Shown: positions 21,352 to 33,134, counted from the stretch's first letter. The stretch: DNA of 64,000 bases from Prostheceraeus crozeri (GCA_907163375.1 CAJQUW010008657.1:372001-436000), one strand, 5' to 3'. Numbers and translations are program-made. Notes: generated from the letters alone by a model not told the origin.

Positions 21352-21976
21352 TAAGGATGAACGTCGGGTCGGGTTTCATGAAATTTGAAAGCTGACACGA
21401 AGTAAAAGCCAACCCGAACCCGATAAGAAAACACCTGAACCCGACCCGACTAGATTAGATCCGAAAACCATTCATGGTGTCATGCTAAGACTCGTTTGAC
21501 CTGAAAATTATCGTATTACAGGAATTCAGTTTATTTTGAAGCTGTACAAAAGCTTCATTCCAAGTTCAAGTCTATCTAACCACCGTAGATAGTCTTCAGA
21601 TCGGGCCACCAGCCAGATTTAGTTGTACTCTCCTCTAGGGGCATCAAACGCTGCGCCGACAAATTTGATAGAAAAGAAATGATGACAAAACCGTGAAAAC
21701 ATGTGAAAAAATTCAAGGCAATTTTTAATGAAATTATTATAAATTTCCATGGAATCATTAACACTCACGCCTTATATTTAATTGAGATTGTAGTTAGTTA
21801 TTGAATAATTTATCTATTTTATTAACTATGTATAATACACTGTAGCGTTATATTCGCAACTTTGTTATAGCCGTGATAGAATGTTAGATTTATGTTAGAA
21901 TGGGTAATCCAACCCGACCCGACCCCGCATTTTGTATCGGGTCGGTTCGGGTTTCGGGTAAGATCACTCATCTTTA
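21352..21976. mobile_element. Probable hAT-like element rich in GGGTCGGGTT
   Basis: The left part carries CGGGTCGGGTTTC and AACCCGAACCCGA. The right part carries CAACCCGACCCGACCCCGC and GGGTCGGTTCGGGTTTCGGG. Outer ends TAAGGATGA and TCATCTTTA are inverted with one mismatch. Candidate 8-bp duplications are GTCTAGAA and CCTTAGAA, only 5 of 8 identical, so the exact ends are uncertain. Confidence 0.5.
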
Positions 21977-22159
21977 CCTTAGAAGGAGTCACAGAACATA
22001 GTTCTGAGTGATAAGGGGAGAAAGAAACCGATAAGTTGGAGATATTGCCGTTGAGATGATGAGGTGACTGCAGAGAAGGGATTATTAAAGGAGATACGAA
22101 GACAAACGGAATGCAAAATCGCTGCTTATGAGGAGTGGGCAAAAGGGAAGGGAGGCGGG

Positions 22160-22623
22160 AAATGTGGGAGGGGATGAGACTGCTAAGGAGAGGAGGATGA
22201 TTTGGAAGAGGATGAAGCGGCTAAGGAGAAGAGGATGATGCGGAAGGGGATGAAGCGGTTAAATAGGGGACAGTGATGTGGGTGAGGATGAAGCGGTTAA
22301 GGAGGGGACAGCTACGGGGGAGGGGATGAGGCGGTTAAGGAGGGGACAGTGATGTGGGGGAAGATGAGGCGGCTAAGGAGGGGACAGTGATGTGGGGGAA
22401 GATGAGGCGACTAAGGAGTGGAAGGTGATATGGGAGAGGATGAGGCGGTTAAGGAGTGGAAGGTGATGTGGGGGAAGATGAGGCGACTAAGGAGTGGAAG
22501 GTAATATGGGAGAAGATGAGGCGGCTAAGGAGTGGAAGGTGATATGGGAGAGGATGAGGCGGCGACGAAGGGGATGAGGCGTCTACGGAGGGGACAGTGA
22601 CGTGGGATGACATGCGGCGGCTG
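22160..22623 (+). repeat. Minisatellite, 38-bp unit, about 12 copies
   Basis: Purine-rich unit GATGTGGGGGAAGATGAGGC followed by GGCTAAGGAGGGGACAGT. Copies in the middle are regular at 38 bp and alternate between GGGGACAGT and GTGGAAGGT endings. The edge copies are more diverged and shortened. One strand is nearly free of pyrimidines. Confidence 0.9.
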
Positions 22624-25600
22624 CAAAGAGGTTGAGATTGCATAAGTGATGAAATCACTTGCAGAAGAGCAGAATTATCGAAATTCCATGTTTTTCAGTT
22701 GTCAGGAGATCTGCAATTCTCTTTCACAGATAATACCATTAGCCACTAACATTTAGGAATTAAGATCAGGGAACTTCAGACACTGAAATTTCAACAATTT
22801 ACGATCATGAACTGAAGTGAATGTCCTTCCTTCTGACAAAGTAAACAATTTCTCTTTCATTCGCAGAGTTCTTCCTTCATTTCTCATTCTCGAAACTGCA
22901 AGCAAAGATGACTACTCAAAAGATGGCAAAAGTAATTATTTCATTGTGCTCAGATTGCCCAAATATCATCCCTTCCACTCAAATTCCCTTCCAATGAAAA
23001 ATAGCGAGATGTTTAAATTTTGCAGTCGCTTTTATTTCATGTTTAGTAAACGCGCAGACGACTATGTTATCGCTGCGAGTGCCGTGTCATTTTCTTGTCA
23101 TCCTTCGGAATCTTAATGCCAGAATTCTTCCTTTTGCACGAAATCGCATCATTATCTTCCTTCTTCTAATTTTGATGCAAGAGAATTCCTCACGTGGTAA
23201 GCCAGAGAGTTATTTAAGAGCCTTCTAGTCGATGCATTCCGAAAACCTCCAGGAATAGTATGAATACATCAAATGATATGCTCTAGCATTAAAGCACAGA
23301 ATATGGTATGTGGTTTCATAAATAATGTAAATCTGAAGTCAGGAACACGCCAGCCCATGATTTATAAATTTCTACAGTTGTCTGTGACAGAGTTTGAAAT
23401 CACAAATCCAGTTTCTACAGGTAACGAGACCAAAAATGAGACTCACGGAGTGATGTACACCCTGTGGTTATTACGAATCTGCACGTCTGCCGAGTCTTAC
23501 CCGGTTAACTATCTCAAATGAAAAGAGAATACGCCAATTTCTATTAATTTGATATATTGCAAACTTGACATTTGAGACAACAGAATACAGTGCTTCATGA
23601 ATATAGTTGCTGAAACAGTGATAATGATCATAGTCTTTCAACGTCACTTGATTACATCCCGCAATGCGTTCTTCACTGTTGTGTCCCTATATATGCCATA
23701 TTAGACAGCCGATGACACATTTTCACACTGTAGAAATTATCGTTGATCTACCCAAGTAGGCCTATATCATTAATTCCTATTTCATGCTGACGAGACGTCT
23801 CGCATATTTTATTATAAGTATTATAGCTGGAATATGTTAGAATCCCTATACGATGATGATGTCCTGAAATGCAAGCCTTGCGCACTGGGCTACACCCGCC
23901 TTAAGGTAATATAGCATCTCCATAGCCTCATTTCCAAACTTTACGCTATTTTGAAACTTTTTGGTTGTCACTCATGACTCTCTGGTCAGAATAATCATTT
24001 TATATTCCCTATTATGTTATCATTCAATGTTTCCATTCTCAAGGTCAATGTATGTTCTCGAGAATCTTGCTGTCACGTGTCGGGTGTTAGTAGGATGTTG
24101 TGGTATGAATTTCAGTAATATTCAGTTCTATGTGATTGGTGCTGTGCAGTCTCCTTAGTTGCACTTGCCTGAGGAGGGATGCAGTCCAACAGCGGAAAAC
24201 TGCAATATAAAACTGTTAGAAAAGATGATTTCTTCTAAAGAAGCTTAATTCAATCGTGGTAGTTCTTTGAGAAGAAGTTCATGACTTTAATAGTAGCATA
24301 CTTCACTCATAATCAAGCCATGTTTCTACAGCTTTGCGGGATTCGAGGTAGCTGACATTGTATACAACTACTTACATTGTGCATGTACATTGCATTCAAA
24401 TACACTATCAACCGCTCAATCCTTTCAGTTCGACGTTAGTCTTGGGATGAAATTTCAATGCGCAGTCCTGTTAATAAACATGTTTAAGGTATTACTGAAA
24501 TAAGTTAAACTTCTCTTGAATGTGCTCAGCCTTCCTGGACAATGAACACCGATTCGCCATCAGCTGCTCAGTAGGTACAGAGGAGCAAGTTGGAGTATCC
24601 CACCACTCCTATGTTTACTAGCCACAGCAATTATCATTTGAACTTAGTTTGGCAGAGAGTCATTGTAGAGAGTACATCACCGTTGCCAACGCGCTTATCT
24701 GTGGGATCAAATGAGAAAGTCATTTTTGTCTCGCTGGACTACTGAAGTTTGGTGTTAATTTCAATCTCCTCGAGTCTCCTTTATTCCCAGGTCTCCGACT
24801 TCCCAATATGGGACGGTTTCTTATTATTCCCTCCGAATTCATTCATAGTTTTCAATTCCGAAATATACGATTAAAACAGCATCTTCAGAATGTAGGCCGC
24901 CATCTCCACTTATTCATAGAAAGATCATTCAGTTTTCTTCGATTTCATTTGTTTTTTCTTGATTCGGTCGGAAGCACCCTTTTTCAGACTGTTCTCACGG
25001 AACCATCGTTGCATTCTCATAAGCAATTTTGTTATAGTTATATTCGTCTTCCGATGAAGTTTCAAACAAACAGATAGCACGAGCTTCATACGCAGTATTG
25101 AACGTCCGTTAGGCATAATTTTCGTAAGGTGTCGCAAGGATCGTACACTATGAGGAGAAGAAGTGGTTTTGTCTTTTCGCATGCCGTATGTATTGCATAC
25201 CAATTTGACATGATTTTGTTTGATTTGAATTGCTCTATATATTGTTTGAACAGCCTCACTTCTCACAATCACCCCATTTTCATGCATTGCTTTGTTGTGA
25301 AAAGTGCTGTTACATTAATGATAGTATTCTATATTAAAATAAAAATATTATATATGGAGTATTAAATACATATAAAAGATAACATAATTCATAAAAAATA
25401 TCAAATATTGATACTGTTACATTTATGAGGAACCTGAATTATTCAGCAAGCGGCTCGAGGTGCACATACATGTGAAATTCTTTGGCTTGTGATCAGCATT
25501 GCCATTGAACAGTAAGAAAACATGAAATTGGCATAGTAAAGAAAAAACCTCAGACAGTAAAAACCATGTAACTAGAAAATTACAGTATGTCAGTCACGAT

Positions 25601-25828
25601 AAATTTTAAGCATATTTAACTCACTGACATTGTCTACCCTCTCATCCTAGGAAATTATGTCATCGGGTTGTCGAAAGGTGAACATCCTGATTTCGATCAA
25701 CGGGCGCTTCTATAATCAGTTGGAGTGCGAATGATGTAAATTTTTCAGGATATTAGTTTATCTTGCTTAACTATATAGCTATTATTAAACACAAATCGGT
25801 TGAATCAACTCATCAGTTCGTGGGCCAA
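22624..25828. other. Gene-free region
   Basis: Includes a minus-strand 120-aa frame (24925-25287), lysine/arginine-rich and unrecognised, probably chance. No repeats were identified by eye. Confidence 0.45.
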
Positions 25829-26335
25829 AGCGCCAAGTTTTGCTGAGAACGAGGTAGTACCTGAAGCCTTCACAAAGCATTGTACACCTCTTGACTACCG
25901 CAAAACTGCATGTTTACCGTGTCATATCTCGTCTTTCATAAACTGTTAATTGAAAAGCACCATGTATTTCCAAAAGAGAACTTGTGACATATAACATTTT
26001 CTTTCATGTGTGTTCATTGGAAGTAAATGATAGATGTACAAGTCGACATTTAATCGGTTATCCCGAGAAAAGGACGATTCGCATGAAAAAGATGACCCTG
26101 GATGTTGATCGTGCTAATTCTGCTAAAGAAATACCACTCTTTTTTAATCTGCCATCAATTGCTTTAGAAAGCTATATTTATATCATATTTTACAATTTCT
26201 AAATTGAAAACACATATGATTTTTTTAACCAAGGAAAGTGTGACTGACAGTCGAGATCCTCAGATATGCAGATTTGAAGTAGTCAAGAGGCCACAATACT
26301 ATTTGAAGGCTTCAGACTTCTGAGCAAAGCCTCGC
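25829..26335. mobile_element. Decayed copy of the 36.6-kb foldback family
   Basis: The left arm contains GAACGAGGTAGTACCTGAAG and TACACCTCTTGACTACCGCA, close to the arms of the element at 36625-37372 (GGAACGAGGTAGTACATAAA, TACACCTCTAACCTACTGCA). The right part is the inverted version with more changes (for example AGTAGTCAAGAGGCCACAAT). ATGTATTTCCA and TTGTGACAT are also shared. Ends are approximate and no clear target duplication was seen. Confidence 0.7.
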
Positions 26336-27726
26336 ATTATCCACAGCTAAATGGTGCAAATCATCACTTGATAATTTGATAAAAAATTCATTGATTAAAC
26401 GAACATGTAGCTGACTATAGGCTATGCACTAAAATCGGTACATTAACCAGTCAAATGTGTAAGAAGAAAAATCTTGTCACCCAGGTAGAGAGAGATTCTT
26501 ATATTCAGTCCTATAACCAATGCCTCAGTTGCAGCTCTGGTGCATAATATCGCAGCATCCCCATGGTTGCAGCATGCTTGTGACATCATGGACACAGACT
26601 TGCGTCTTAATGATCATTCATTTTCAAAGATTCAACTGCTGCTCTAATGAGACTTACAAATCGGATTCAGACTTAGCTTGTTTGTATCATACTAAGGCCT
26701 CAATTTGGCTCAGTCAGATAATATGCTGTCTATCAGAAGCAGTAGACCTACATGTCATGCTGATTTTTTACTATTAAGGTCAAAGAATGGGCTTCTCAAT
26801 AATACATTAAATACGGTAGTCTATTGACGTAAAACCGAGGATTCGGTCATCGATCCTAGGGTCAAATCCATCACCAGTCGCCGGTCCACCTGTGACTGCC
26901 AAAATCGCGGTCGTTCCCAACACTGGTGTCGACCGTTATGTAGCCACAAGCCATTGTTAAAAATTAGACAAACAATTAATTACAAAAGCTGCATATTTAT
27001 CTAACTTTCTGCGAGTTGAAAATAAATCTAAGTGAGGTCAAGAGGACATACCGGAGTACAAACGCCTACGACCAATGTTATTTGATTGGAATTAAAAGAA
27101 TTCGTATTCGAAACTCTCAATGTACATGAAGTATCCATTTCAGCGAAAACAAGTTCATCAACATTTTTGTACAGTCACTATTTATCAAAGGTAGCGTAAA
27201 GTGTTTGCTTAAAAAATACTGCCGGCATGTGAGCGCCATAAAGTACGTACATACATGTACAAGCAAATCGAAAAATTCTTGCTAATTTTAATTATGCTGG
27301 CGAATGTCGAGTTTAGACTTAAGAAAAGCGCCCTAGAAATAGAGAGGATAAAAGAGAACTAGAAAAATACTCTATGAAGGCTAAGGGCCGCATAAGACTG
27401 CGCAAAGGCTGCGCTAAATGAGGGCTATTAACTGCCTGCAGTAAATTATGGCTAAATATAGAACTCATTCAGTAACCGAGACTTATTCATAGTCTAAAAT
27501 GATAGACTGACAGTCTAAGTTGCAGAAAAGTTTACGTGACAAATTGCTATTCAAACTGTGTTTATTAAATGTCACATAGGATTTCTTTTAGCTTGCATCA
27601 TCGCAAAATAATGCCAAATCGTGCTGACGAGCATACTACATTTGATTATAATATTAAAGTAGGTGTTACTGCAGCTTGAAATAGACCTACTGACAAAGTA
27701 AATTTTTAGCAGCTTTTCATAGACAT
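26336..27726. other. Gene-free region
   Basis: AT-rich. No supported feature. Confidence 0.5.
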
Positions 27727-27840
27727 AAGATAAGATAAGACTTTATTGATGGCTCACAATGTGCGGTGAACGCATTACAGAGGTATATTTAAAACAGACA
27801 AATAATAAAAATACAACAAGGTACAAGTGCATCATGAAAA
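27727..27840 (-). mobile_element. Possible LINE 3' tail fragment
   Basis: On the minus strand this ends ATCAATAAAGTCTTATCTTA followed by TCTTATG, an AATAAA signal with a (CTTAT)n tail as in other LINE ends here. It abuts the truncated 5' side of the Penelope-like element. Confidence 0.4.
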
Positions 27841-27847
27841 GAGTTGT

Positions 27848-28378
27848 ACAACTTTACCTTCCGAAGCGGATAAATGAGTTTTATATACGCACGTTAAATA
27901 CTTTGCACCCCTTAGGACTTAATGATAGAGTTTCCGGAGGTGGTTGCGTGTCAAAAGGCACTGTTGATTATGGTAGCTATTTCAACAGTCCTATCCCCAG
28001 ACGCAAACGTAGTCATGGCGTTAGAAATAGGAAAAAGGTCAATAAGACCAATAATATTGATGACTCGATAGCATATTTGAAAAACTGCTTTAACGGCAGC
28101 AATCTTGCTAAGTTTTATCAAAGTCTTAGGTCTTTGAGTTACAGTACTTTGCATATTATTAACAAGAAACTCAATCATGAGTCTAGTAACTTTGCGTATT
28201 TAGTTTCTGCATATTATTACAATACAATATGTAATTCAGAGTCCAAGCAGTCTAGCAATGTAAAAACAAATATAACTTTTGAGTTCAAAAACAAAATTTA
28301 GGACAAAGTGGATATCAGTAGTATTCTGCATGACAGAAGTATTAAGAACAGGTACAGGATTGTTATCCTCCGAAAACT
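27848..28378 (+). pseudogene. GIY-YIG endonuclease remnant and linker of the Penelope-like element
   Basis: Within the frame ending at the TAG at 28299-28301, residues INEFYIRTLNTLHPLGLNDR match the end of the GIY-YIG domain as found in Naiad-type elements (family pattern: Glu, aromatic, then LxTLxPxGLN). The catalytic GIY/YIG strands are missing because the element is truncated. A basic, Asn-rich linker of about 130 aa follows. Beyond the TAG the same frame continues as DKVDISSILHDRSIKN, which looks like linker sequence, before a TGA near 28388. The TAG is therefore a mutation inside one original ORF. Confidence 0.65.
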
Positions 28379-28387
28379 TATTTTACA

Positions 28388-30220
28388 TTGAATAGCCCTG
28401 TCTCTTTGAAAATCTGCAACTATAACAAATTTTTGAAAACGCTAGATAAGTCTGATTTGCATGATATCTTAAATTCTAAGTGTAAATGTAATGATCACCC
28501 TTCTTTTGTTAATGATTATCACAAACACGTTTTCACAGGTGATTTGAATTTTATTAATGAACCTGAGTTTAAAGAATTGCTTGCTCTAGGAACGAAGCAT
28601 CGTTTACCCAGGAAGTGTAATCATAAAAATATTATAGACAGTATCACAGTTTCGCTCGATAAGCACATAGCTAAGATGTGTAGGAAGCACAAAAGAATTT
28701 TAAGAGCTGATTATTCGGATTGGAGAAATAAGATTTTAAAATTAGTGCGAGATAAACTATATAATAATGATAAGCTCAAGAACCAAAACAGTAACAATAG
28801 CAAGAATACAATGAGTAATAGTAACATTAATTCTCTTAGCAAGATTAGCAAGTTACTGCATTATTATCATGATAACTTCATTATTACTGCGGTAGATAAG
28901 GCTAATAGCAATTATGCGTTCATTTGCAAGAAATTCTATGTTCTGGTTTTATTACAGGAACTTGGATTTGATTTGAAGACATTAACTCCTATAGGTAATA
29001 GTACATACATACCTGTTAACATAGAGATCAATAGTTTAGCTGTAAATCATAAAGAGATCATTAGTAATTTCTTTCATACCATTTGTAATAAAGATAATCT
29101 TAAACTACCTCGATTGTATTGGATACCTAAATTGCATAAAAACCCTTACAAATTTCGCTTCATAGCAGGTGCTAAACAATGCACTACTAAACAACTTTCG
29201 ACTAAGATTAATAAAGGCCTAACCGTTTTAAGAAATTACTTTAAGGAATATTGTAACGCTATCTATAAAAATAGCGGAATTAACTGTTTTTGGAGTATAG
29301 TATCTTCGATCGAATTCCTAAATAAGATTCAAAACATCAATATACATAACGTGCAAGTTTTTGACTTCTCCACATTGTACACTAACTTGAATCATGACGA
29401 TGTTATTCATCACATTTCTGACTTGCTAGATTTGGTGTTTAATGATTCGAATAGGAAATACTTATGCATCGGTTATGAAAAATGTTTTTTAGCTAGTAAA
29501 AAGTATCAAGGCTATAGTGCTTTTACTAAAGATAACTTTAAGGATGCTATTAAATTCATTATTCATGAAGTTTACGTCACTTTTGGTGGACTGGTTTTTC
29601 GACAGATAAAAGGTATACCGATGGGAGGTAATTGTAGCCCTTTGCTAGCAGACCTTTTTCTTTTACACTGCGAATATATTTTCATGTCTAATCTTATGAA
29701 AAGTAAAAAGTATGGTCTAGCTAAACTTCTATCGAATACCTCTAGATATATAGACGATCTGTGTATTATTAATTACAAACATTTCGCTTCTTTAATTCCT
29801 AAAATTTATCCACCAAGTCTGGAGGCAAGTAGAAGTGGAGATAATGATAACAACATTGAATATTTAGACATTAAAATGCAAATCACTAATACAGAAGCGG
29901 TTACCTCTGTATTTCATAAGGTTGATAACTTCAATTTTCCTGTTACGCTCTTAACATTTCCTCAAAACACTATGCCTTACAAAATAGGTATCAAAGTTTT
30001 CGCGGGACAGGTTTTGAGATATATTCGCATCTGTACACATGAGAGCGATTTTATTGAAAAAATAAATCGTACCTCCACCACCCTCATTGCGAGAGGTTAT
30101 AATCGCTTTGATCTTAAGCGCAGTGCTGAAAAGCAGTTACACAAACACAGAGAGACTTTATTGAAATACGGTTATTTCTCCGCTAAGCAACTTTTGGACA
30201 ACTGCCCGAACTTTATTTAA
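28388..30220 (+). CDS. Penelope-like reverse transcriptase, 610-aa open frame
   Basis: RNA-templated DNA synthesis for retrotransposition. The N-terminal part has a CKCNDH motif followed by KHVFTGDL, a Zn-ribbon-like region known before the RT in Naiad-type proteins. Next comes AVDKANSNYAFICKKFY, where the family usually has DKG. RT motifs in order are LPRLYWIPKLHKNP and FRFIAGA, motif A FDFSTLYTNL, motif B GIPMGGNCSPLLADLF, the catalytic RYIDDL, then EYLDIKM. All catalytic aspartates are present, so the RT domain looks intact. The frame opens without an ATG (TTG) because an upstream frameshift separates it from the endonuclease part. Expression as a separate protein is therefore doubtful. 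Confidence 0.85.
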   Translation: MNSPVSLKICNYNKFLKTLDKSDLHDILNSKCKCNDHPSFVNDYHKHVFTGDLNFINEPEFKELLALGTKHRLPRKCNHKNIIDSITVSLDKHIAKMCRKHKRILRADYSDWRNKILKLVRDKLYNNDKLKNQNSNNSKNTMSNSNINSLSKISKLLHYYHDNFIITAVDKANSNYAFICKKFYVLVLLQELGFDLKTLTPIGNSTYIPVNIEINSLAVNHKEIISNFFHTICNKDNLKLPRLYWIPKLHKNPYKFRFIAGAKQCTTKQLSTKINKGLTVLRNYFKEYCNAIYKNSGINCFWSIVSSIEFLNKIQNINIHNVQVFDFSTLYTNLNHDDVIHHISDLLDLVFNDSNRKYLCIGYEKCFLASKKYQGYSAFTKDNFKDAIKFIIHEVYVTFGGLVFRQIKGIPMGGNCSPLLADLFLLHCEYIFMSNLMKSKKYGLAKLLSNTSRYIDDLCIINYKHFASLIPKIYPPSLEASRSGDNDNNIEYLDIKMQITNTEAVTSVFHKVDNFNFPVTLLTFPQNTMPYKIGIKVFAGQVLRYIRICTHESDFIEKINRTSTTLIARGYNRFDLKRSAEKQLHKHRETLLKYGYFSAKQLLDNCPNFI

Positions 30221-30840
30221 GTTCCTTTTCCATATTTCCAGTTTAGTCAGTTCGAATCATCTCGATGGCGTAGTCAATGTATCTGACTACATGTCCGAGA
30301 TTTTTCTTTCGAGGCTGCTTTCTTTAAAGCAGGGCCCCGCTTGAGCGAGTTTGAACGTACAGGAATTAAGGGGCCGAAACGTGAATCTTGCTCAAGTTCC
30401 TGCTGATGACCTCTATTGCTTTTGTCCTCATCAACTTTATCTCAGCATATATCAATTATCTGTTTTAGTTGCACTTCATGTAACCTGTGGGAAAGCCAGA
30501 TCGGTCCTTTGGAGGGATCAAATTCTTTACTTTTCATTATCTTCAGCTTCATCGTCTCACTTCGATTGAAGCATTTGCGTAACACCACACGTGGTTGACC
30601 AGTTATCCGCATTAGAAATGACAGGTCTGTTTGTAATTGTATTTGACTGATAGCAGATTGGGATTTAGATAAGTTACAAAGTTTGAAGTATATAAGCAGA
30701 CACACAAGTGTCATGTCTATAATCACTCCTTTTTAGACGCTAATGTCATAAGTAAGTTGTTAGATTTATAATTTTGTTTAAAACGCAGTAGTAAGTTATA
30801 TTTTTTTCTCTCAGTTTTTAGTTAGGCCTGTAGTATTATT
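30221..30840. other. Penelope-like element 3' region and spacer
   Basis: About 200 bp of element-like non-coding sequence, with TTTCTTTAAAGCAGGGCCCC and CCGAAACGTGAATC. Unassigned AT-rich DNA follows. Confidence 0.45.
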
Positions 30841-31500
30841 ATTTTTCTTTATGATCTACCGGAGGTTAGCCTCAGCCAATTTAATTACTAAATCGAACAT
30901 GCTTGGCTCGTAGTGCTATAATACACAGAGGGTTTCGCAGAGTGGGTTTTCTCTCATCAAGCATGATATTCAAAGAATGGTTACTACAACTAACATTTGT
31001 AGCAAGCAACCGTCTACACAAGGTCTCGGTAACAAATGTCAAATCAGAGAATGCGTGATTACGAAAAAATCTTGCCGCTAGTTTCTCGACCCGTAAAAGT
31101 TTTTCAAACAAATATTTAGGGAGGTTGGAGAAGGTGGGAAAATCATAAGTGAGGACCGAACGAATAAAAGAAAGGTACCATTCAAAAAAATCTTTGGTGG
31201 ACAGTCACATAGTTTTAAATTACGAAGAATATACATTCGTCGGTAACATTTCTTAACAATTATTGAAATACGCAATTTCCAACATAAGTCTTCAGAGAAA
31301 GTAATACCCAACAACTTTATAGATGCTACAGTGGAAACAGATTGTGTATTTCCACAGCAAGAAATTGATGAAAGTGAAATCGACTACTTAGTTATACAAT
31401 TCATAACAGCACATTACTGTAATTGATCGATAAGCCAATATCATTCGACCACCTTTCAACAATGGAAAACTCATTCTGTAAGTTGTCATCACATAGCAAT
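30841..31500 (-). mobile_element. 5'-truncated LINE 3' end with frameshifts
   Basis: The minus strand reads ERWSNDIGLSINYS (about 31450), then SVSTVASIKLLGITFSEDL, CYRRMYILRNLKLC, FVRSSLMIFPPSPTSL and VEKLAARFF. These are the post-catalytic motifs of CR1/Jockey-like LINE RTs, spread over at least three frames with an internal TGA/TAA. The probable 3' end is near 30841, where the minus strand has GGTAGATCATAAAGAAAAAT. Confidence 0.7.
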
Positions 31501-32738
31501 TTACATGCTACTGATGGTGGTGGGATGTGCACAATTTCCATTCAAAATGTAATTTTGCTTATTTCCGTGATTGCGGAAGATATTTCTGATTACTTTTACC
31601 TAATATCTTAATCTTCATGCATTTGCGAATGCTTCGCAAAGAGAATGTATGAAATTTAGTCATCTCTTTCTCTCGGTCATAGATCAGTTGGTAAAGCGAC
31701 AGGTCTAGATAATATGGGTTCGTAGGCTCAAGTCCTGCAAGCCGCACATCAGTTTGATCTATCTTTTAATTTATTTCATTCTCATTGATGATTGAAGCAG
31801 CTATCATGAAATACAATATATAACAACATACTTGAATTTCAAAATGCTATGTACACATAACAACAAGTGACAAGTGACAAGATCAACTGAAAATGCAAAA
31901 CAAATGTCACAGCGAGTGCGCCACACGCGAAAAACTGTACACCTCTACTCAATTCTATGAGTATCTGCGATGGAACCCATAGAAAATCGATGTTCTTTCC
32001 AAAATTATCTCTTTTTCCGAAATACTGTTTCAAAATCAATTTTCCAGGATCATTTTTTCCAAAATAATCAATGAGGTCCATCAGTTCAATCAACCTCTAT
32101 ATTTTCATGATCTTTGCACATTTGCTTAAACAAACATCGTGAAATCAAGCAAAATTTCGAATTTGCATTTTAAAATGTTATTTATAGTAAATTTTAGTAA
32201 TTATTTAGTAACACGGACAATTTAGAATACGAAATTGTTGTCGACATCTCAGAATGCCTATACTACAATTGTAAAAGAAAATAAAATACAATTGATGAGT
32301 TCGCAATAAGAACGCACCTGAGGTAGTTCTTGCCGTCTGACGAATTCAAGGAATAGATCTGGTGACCGTGGAAAACAGTTCTATTGGCAGCTGGCAAGGA
32401 CATCGGTTTGATTACTTGGTGTCAGGGTTGGGATGAGAGGCACCTCAAAACAGGTAATATGTCATTCAGACTGAAGAGAGTCAGCAGTACTGAGCACGTC
32501 ACTGATAATATGGAGGATTGCTGACAGGGTGCCCTTCGTTGGAAGCAGATGCAGACGAATCAGGGTTCTGGAACTGAATGGGGTCATTCCCAACACAGCA
32601 GGTACCTCTTTTGTCTTTGTCCCTTGCTGGTTCTATGGAGTGTCCATGCTTGCCGGCATCCATTGTAGCATATAAGGGTCTCCAAGGGTTGCGCAGGGCT
32701 GATATTAGTTTGGTAGGCTTACATGGTCGATTGAGCTA
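31501..32738. other. Gene-free region with a tRNA-like segment
   Basis: Holds the tRNA-like sequence at 31669-31745. The GC-richer stretch 32330-32700 has no open frame of note and no recognised match. Confidence 0.4.
31669..31745 (+). ncRNA. tRNA-like segment, possible SINE head or tRNA pseudogene
   Basis: TAGATCAGTTGGTAAAGCG resembles box A and the D arm. GGCTCAAGTCCTG about 45 nt later resembles box B. The anticodon and acceptor stems do not fold convincingly, so a functional tRNA is unlikely. Confidence 0.35.
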
Positions 32739-33134
32739 GATCAATATGTATTAAAGTTTTGTAAAAAGCCCTCCCGGATAAAAATATGATTAAGGGCAGC
32801 CAAGTCTTGTGATGTTTCGATTATCTTTGTAGTTGATTTCTGACTTAAGAGCATTCACAGAATGAATGTATACAGCACATTTTAATTGAATACAAGCATC
32901 AAACAGATACTTGAGACGCCCGATAACCACAGAGACCTGTTGAGTGCTCTTCAGTGTAGTGACAAAGTTTGAGAGAACTTTGTCGCTACACTTGACTTCA
33001 CTCATTGCTGGTGAATGCTCTTAAGTCAGAAATCGACTGACAAAGATAATCGAAACGTCCCGCCCGATACTTGGCTGTTCTTAGTTGTATTTTTATCCGA
33101 AAAGGCGTTTAACAAGCTTTAATACATATTGATC
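32739..33134. repeat. Inverted-repeat element, 120-bp arms, with inner hairpin
   Basis: Arms at 32739-32858 and 33011-33134 start GATCAATATGTATTAAAG, contain CGGATAAAAATA and CAGCCAAGT, and end TTAAGAGCATTCAC. They are similar but clearly diverged. The 152-bp spacer holds a second hairpin: GTGTAGTGACAAAGTT (32954-32969) pairs with 32976-32991 at 15 of 16 positions across a 6-nt loop. Probable foldback-type element; no target duplication assigned. Confidence 0.75.

Larger units (their letters stand above)
27841..30740 (+). mobile_element. Penelope-like retroelement, Naiad-like domain order, 5'-truncated
   Basis: A GIY-YIG endonuclease remnant comes before a reverse transcriptase. This permuted order is known for Naiad/Chlamys-clade Penelope-like elements, while canonical Penelope has the endonuclease at the C-terminus. 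The element lacks its 5' end, carries one in-frame TAG and one frameshift between the two parts, and has a long open RT frame. The 3' boundary is an estimate. The non-coding 3' segment includes GGGGCCGAAACGTGAATCTT, resembling sequence commonly seen behind such RT frames. No target duplication was identified. Confidence 0.8.

Noticed and set aside
22449-22658. Pro/Ser-rich minus-strand frame
   Set aside because: It is a by-product of the 38-bp minisatellite.
24925-25287. 120-aa basic minus-strand frame
   Set aside because: No family recognised and no promoter or splice signals of note.
30370-30410. CCGAAAC followed by CTGATGA behind the Penelope-like RT, considered as a hammerhead ribozyme
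   Set aside because: The two core boxes are in the wrong order for type I or III and only 23 nt apart, too short for the stems of a type II form.
33037-33056. CTGACAA...GAAAC in the 33-kb inverted repeat as a hammerhead
   Set aside because: The catalytic G8 position is A and only 8 nt lie between the core boxes, so no stem II can form.
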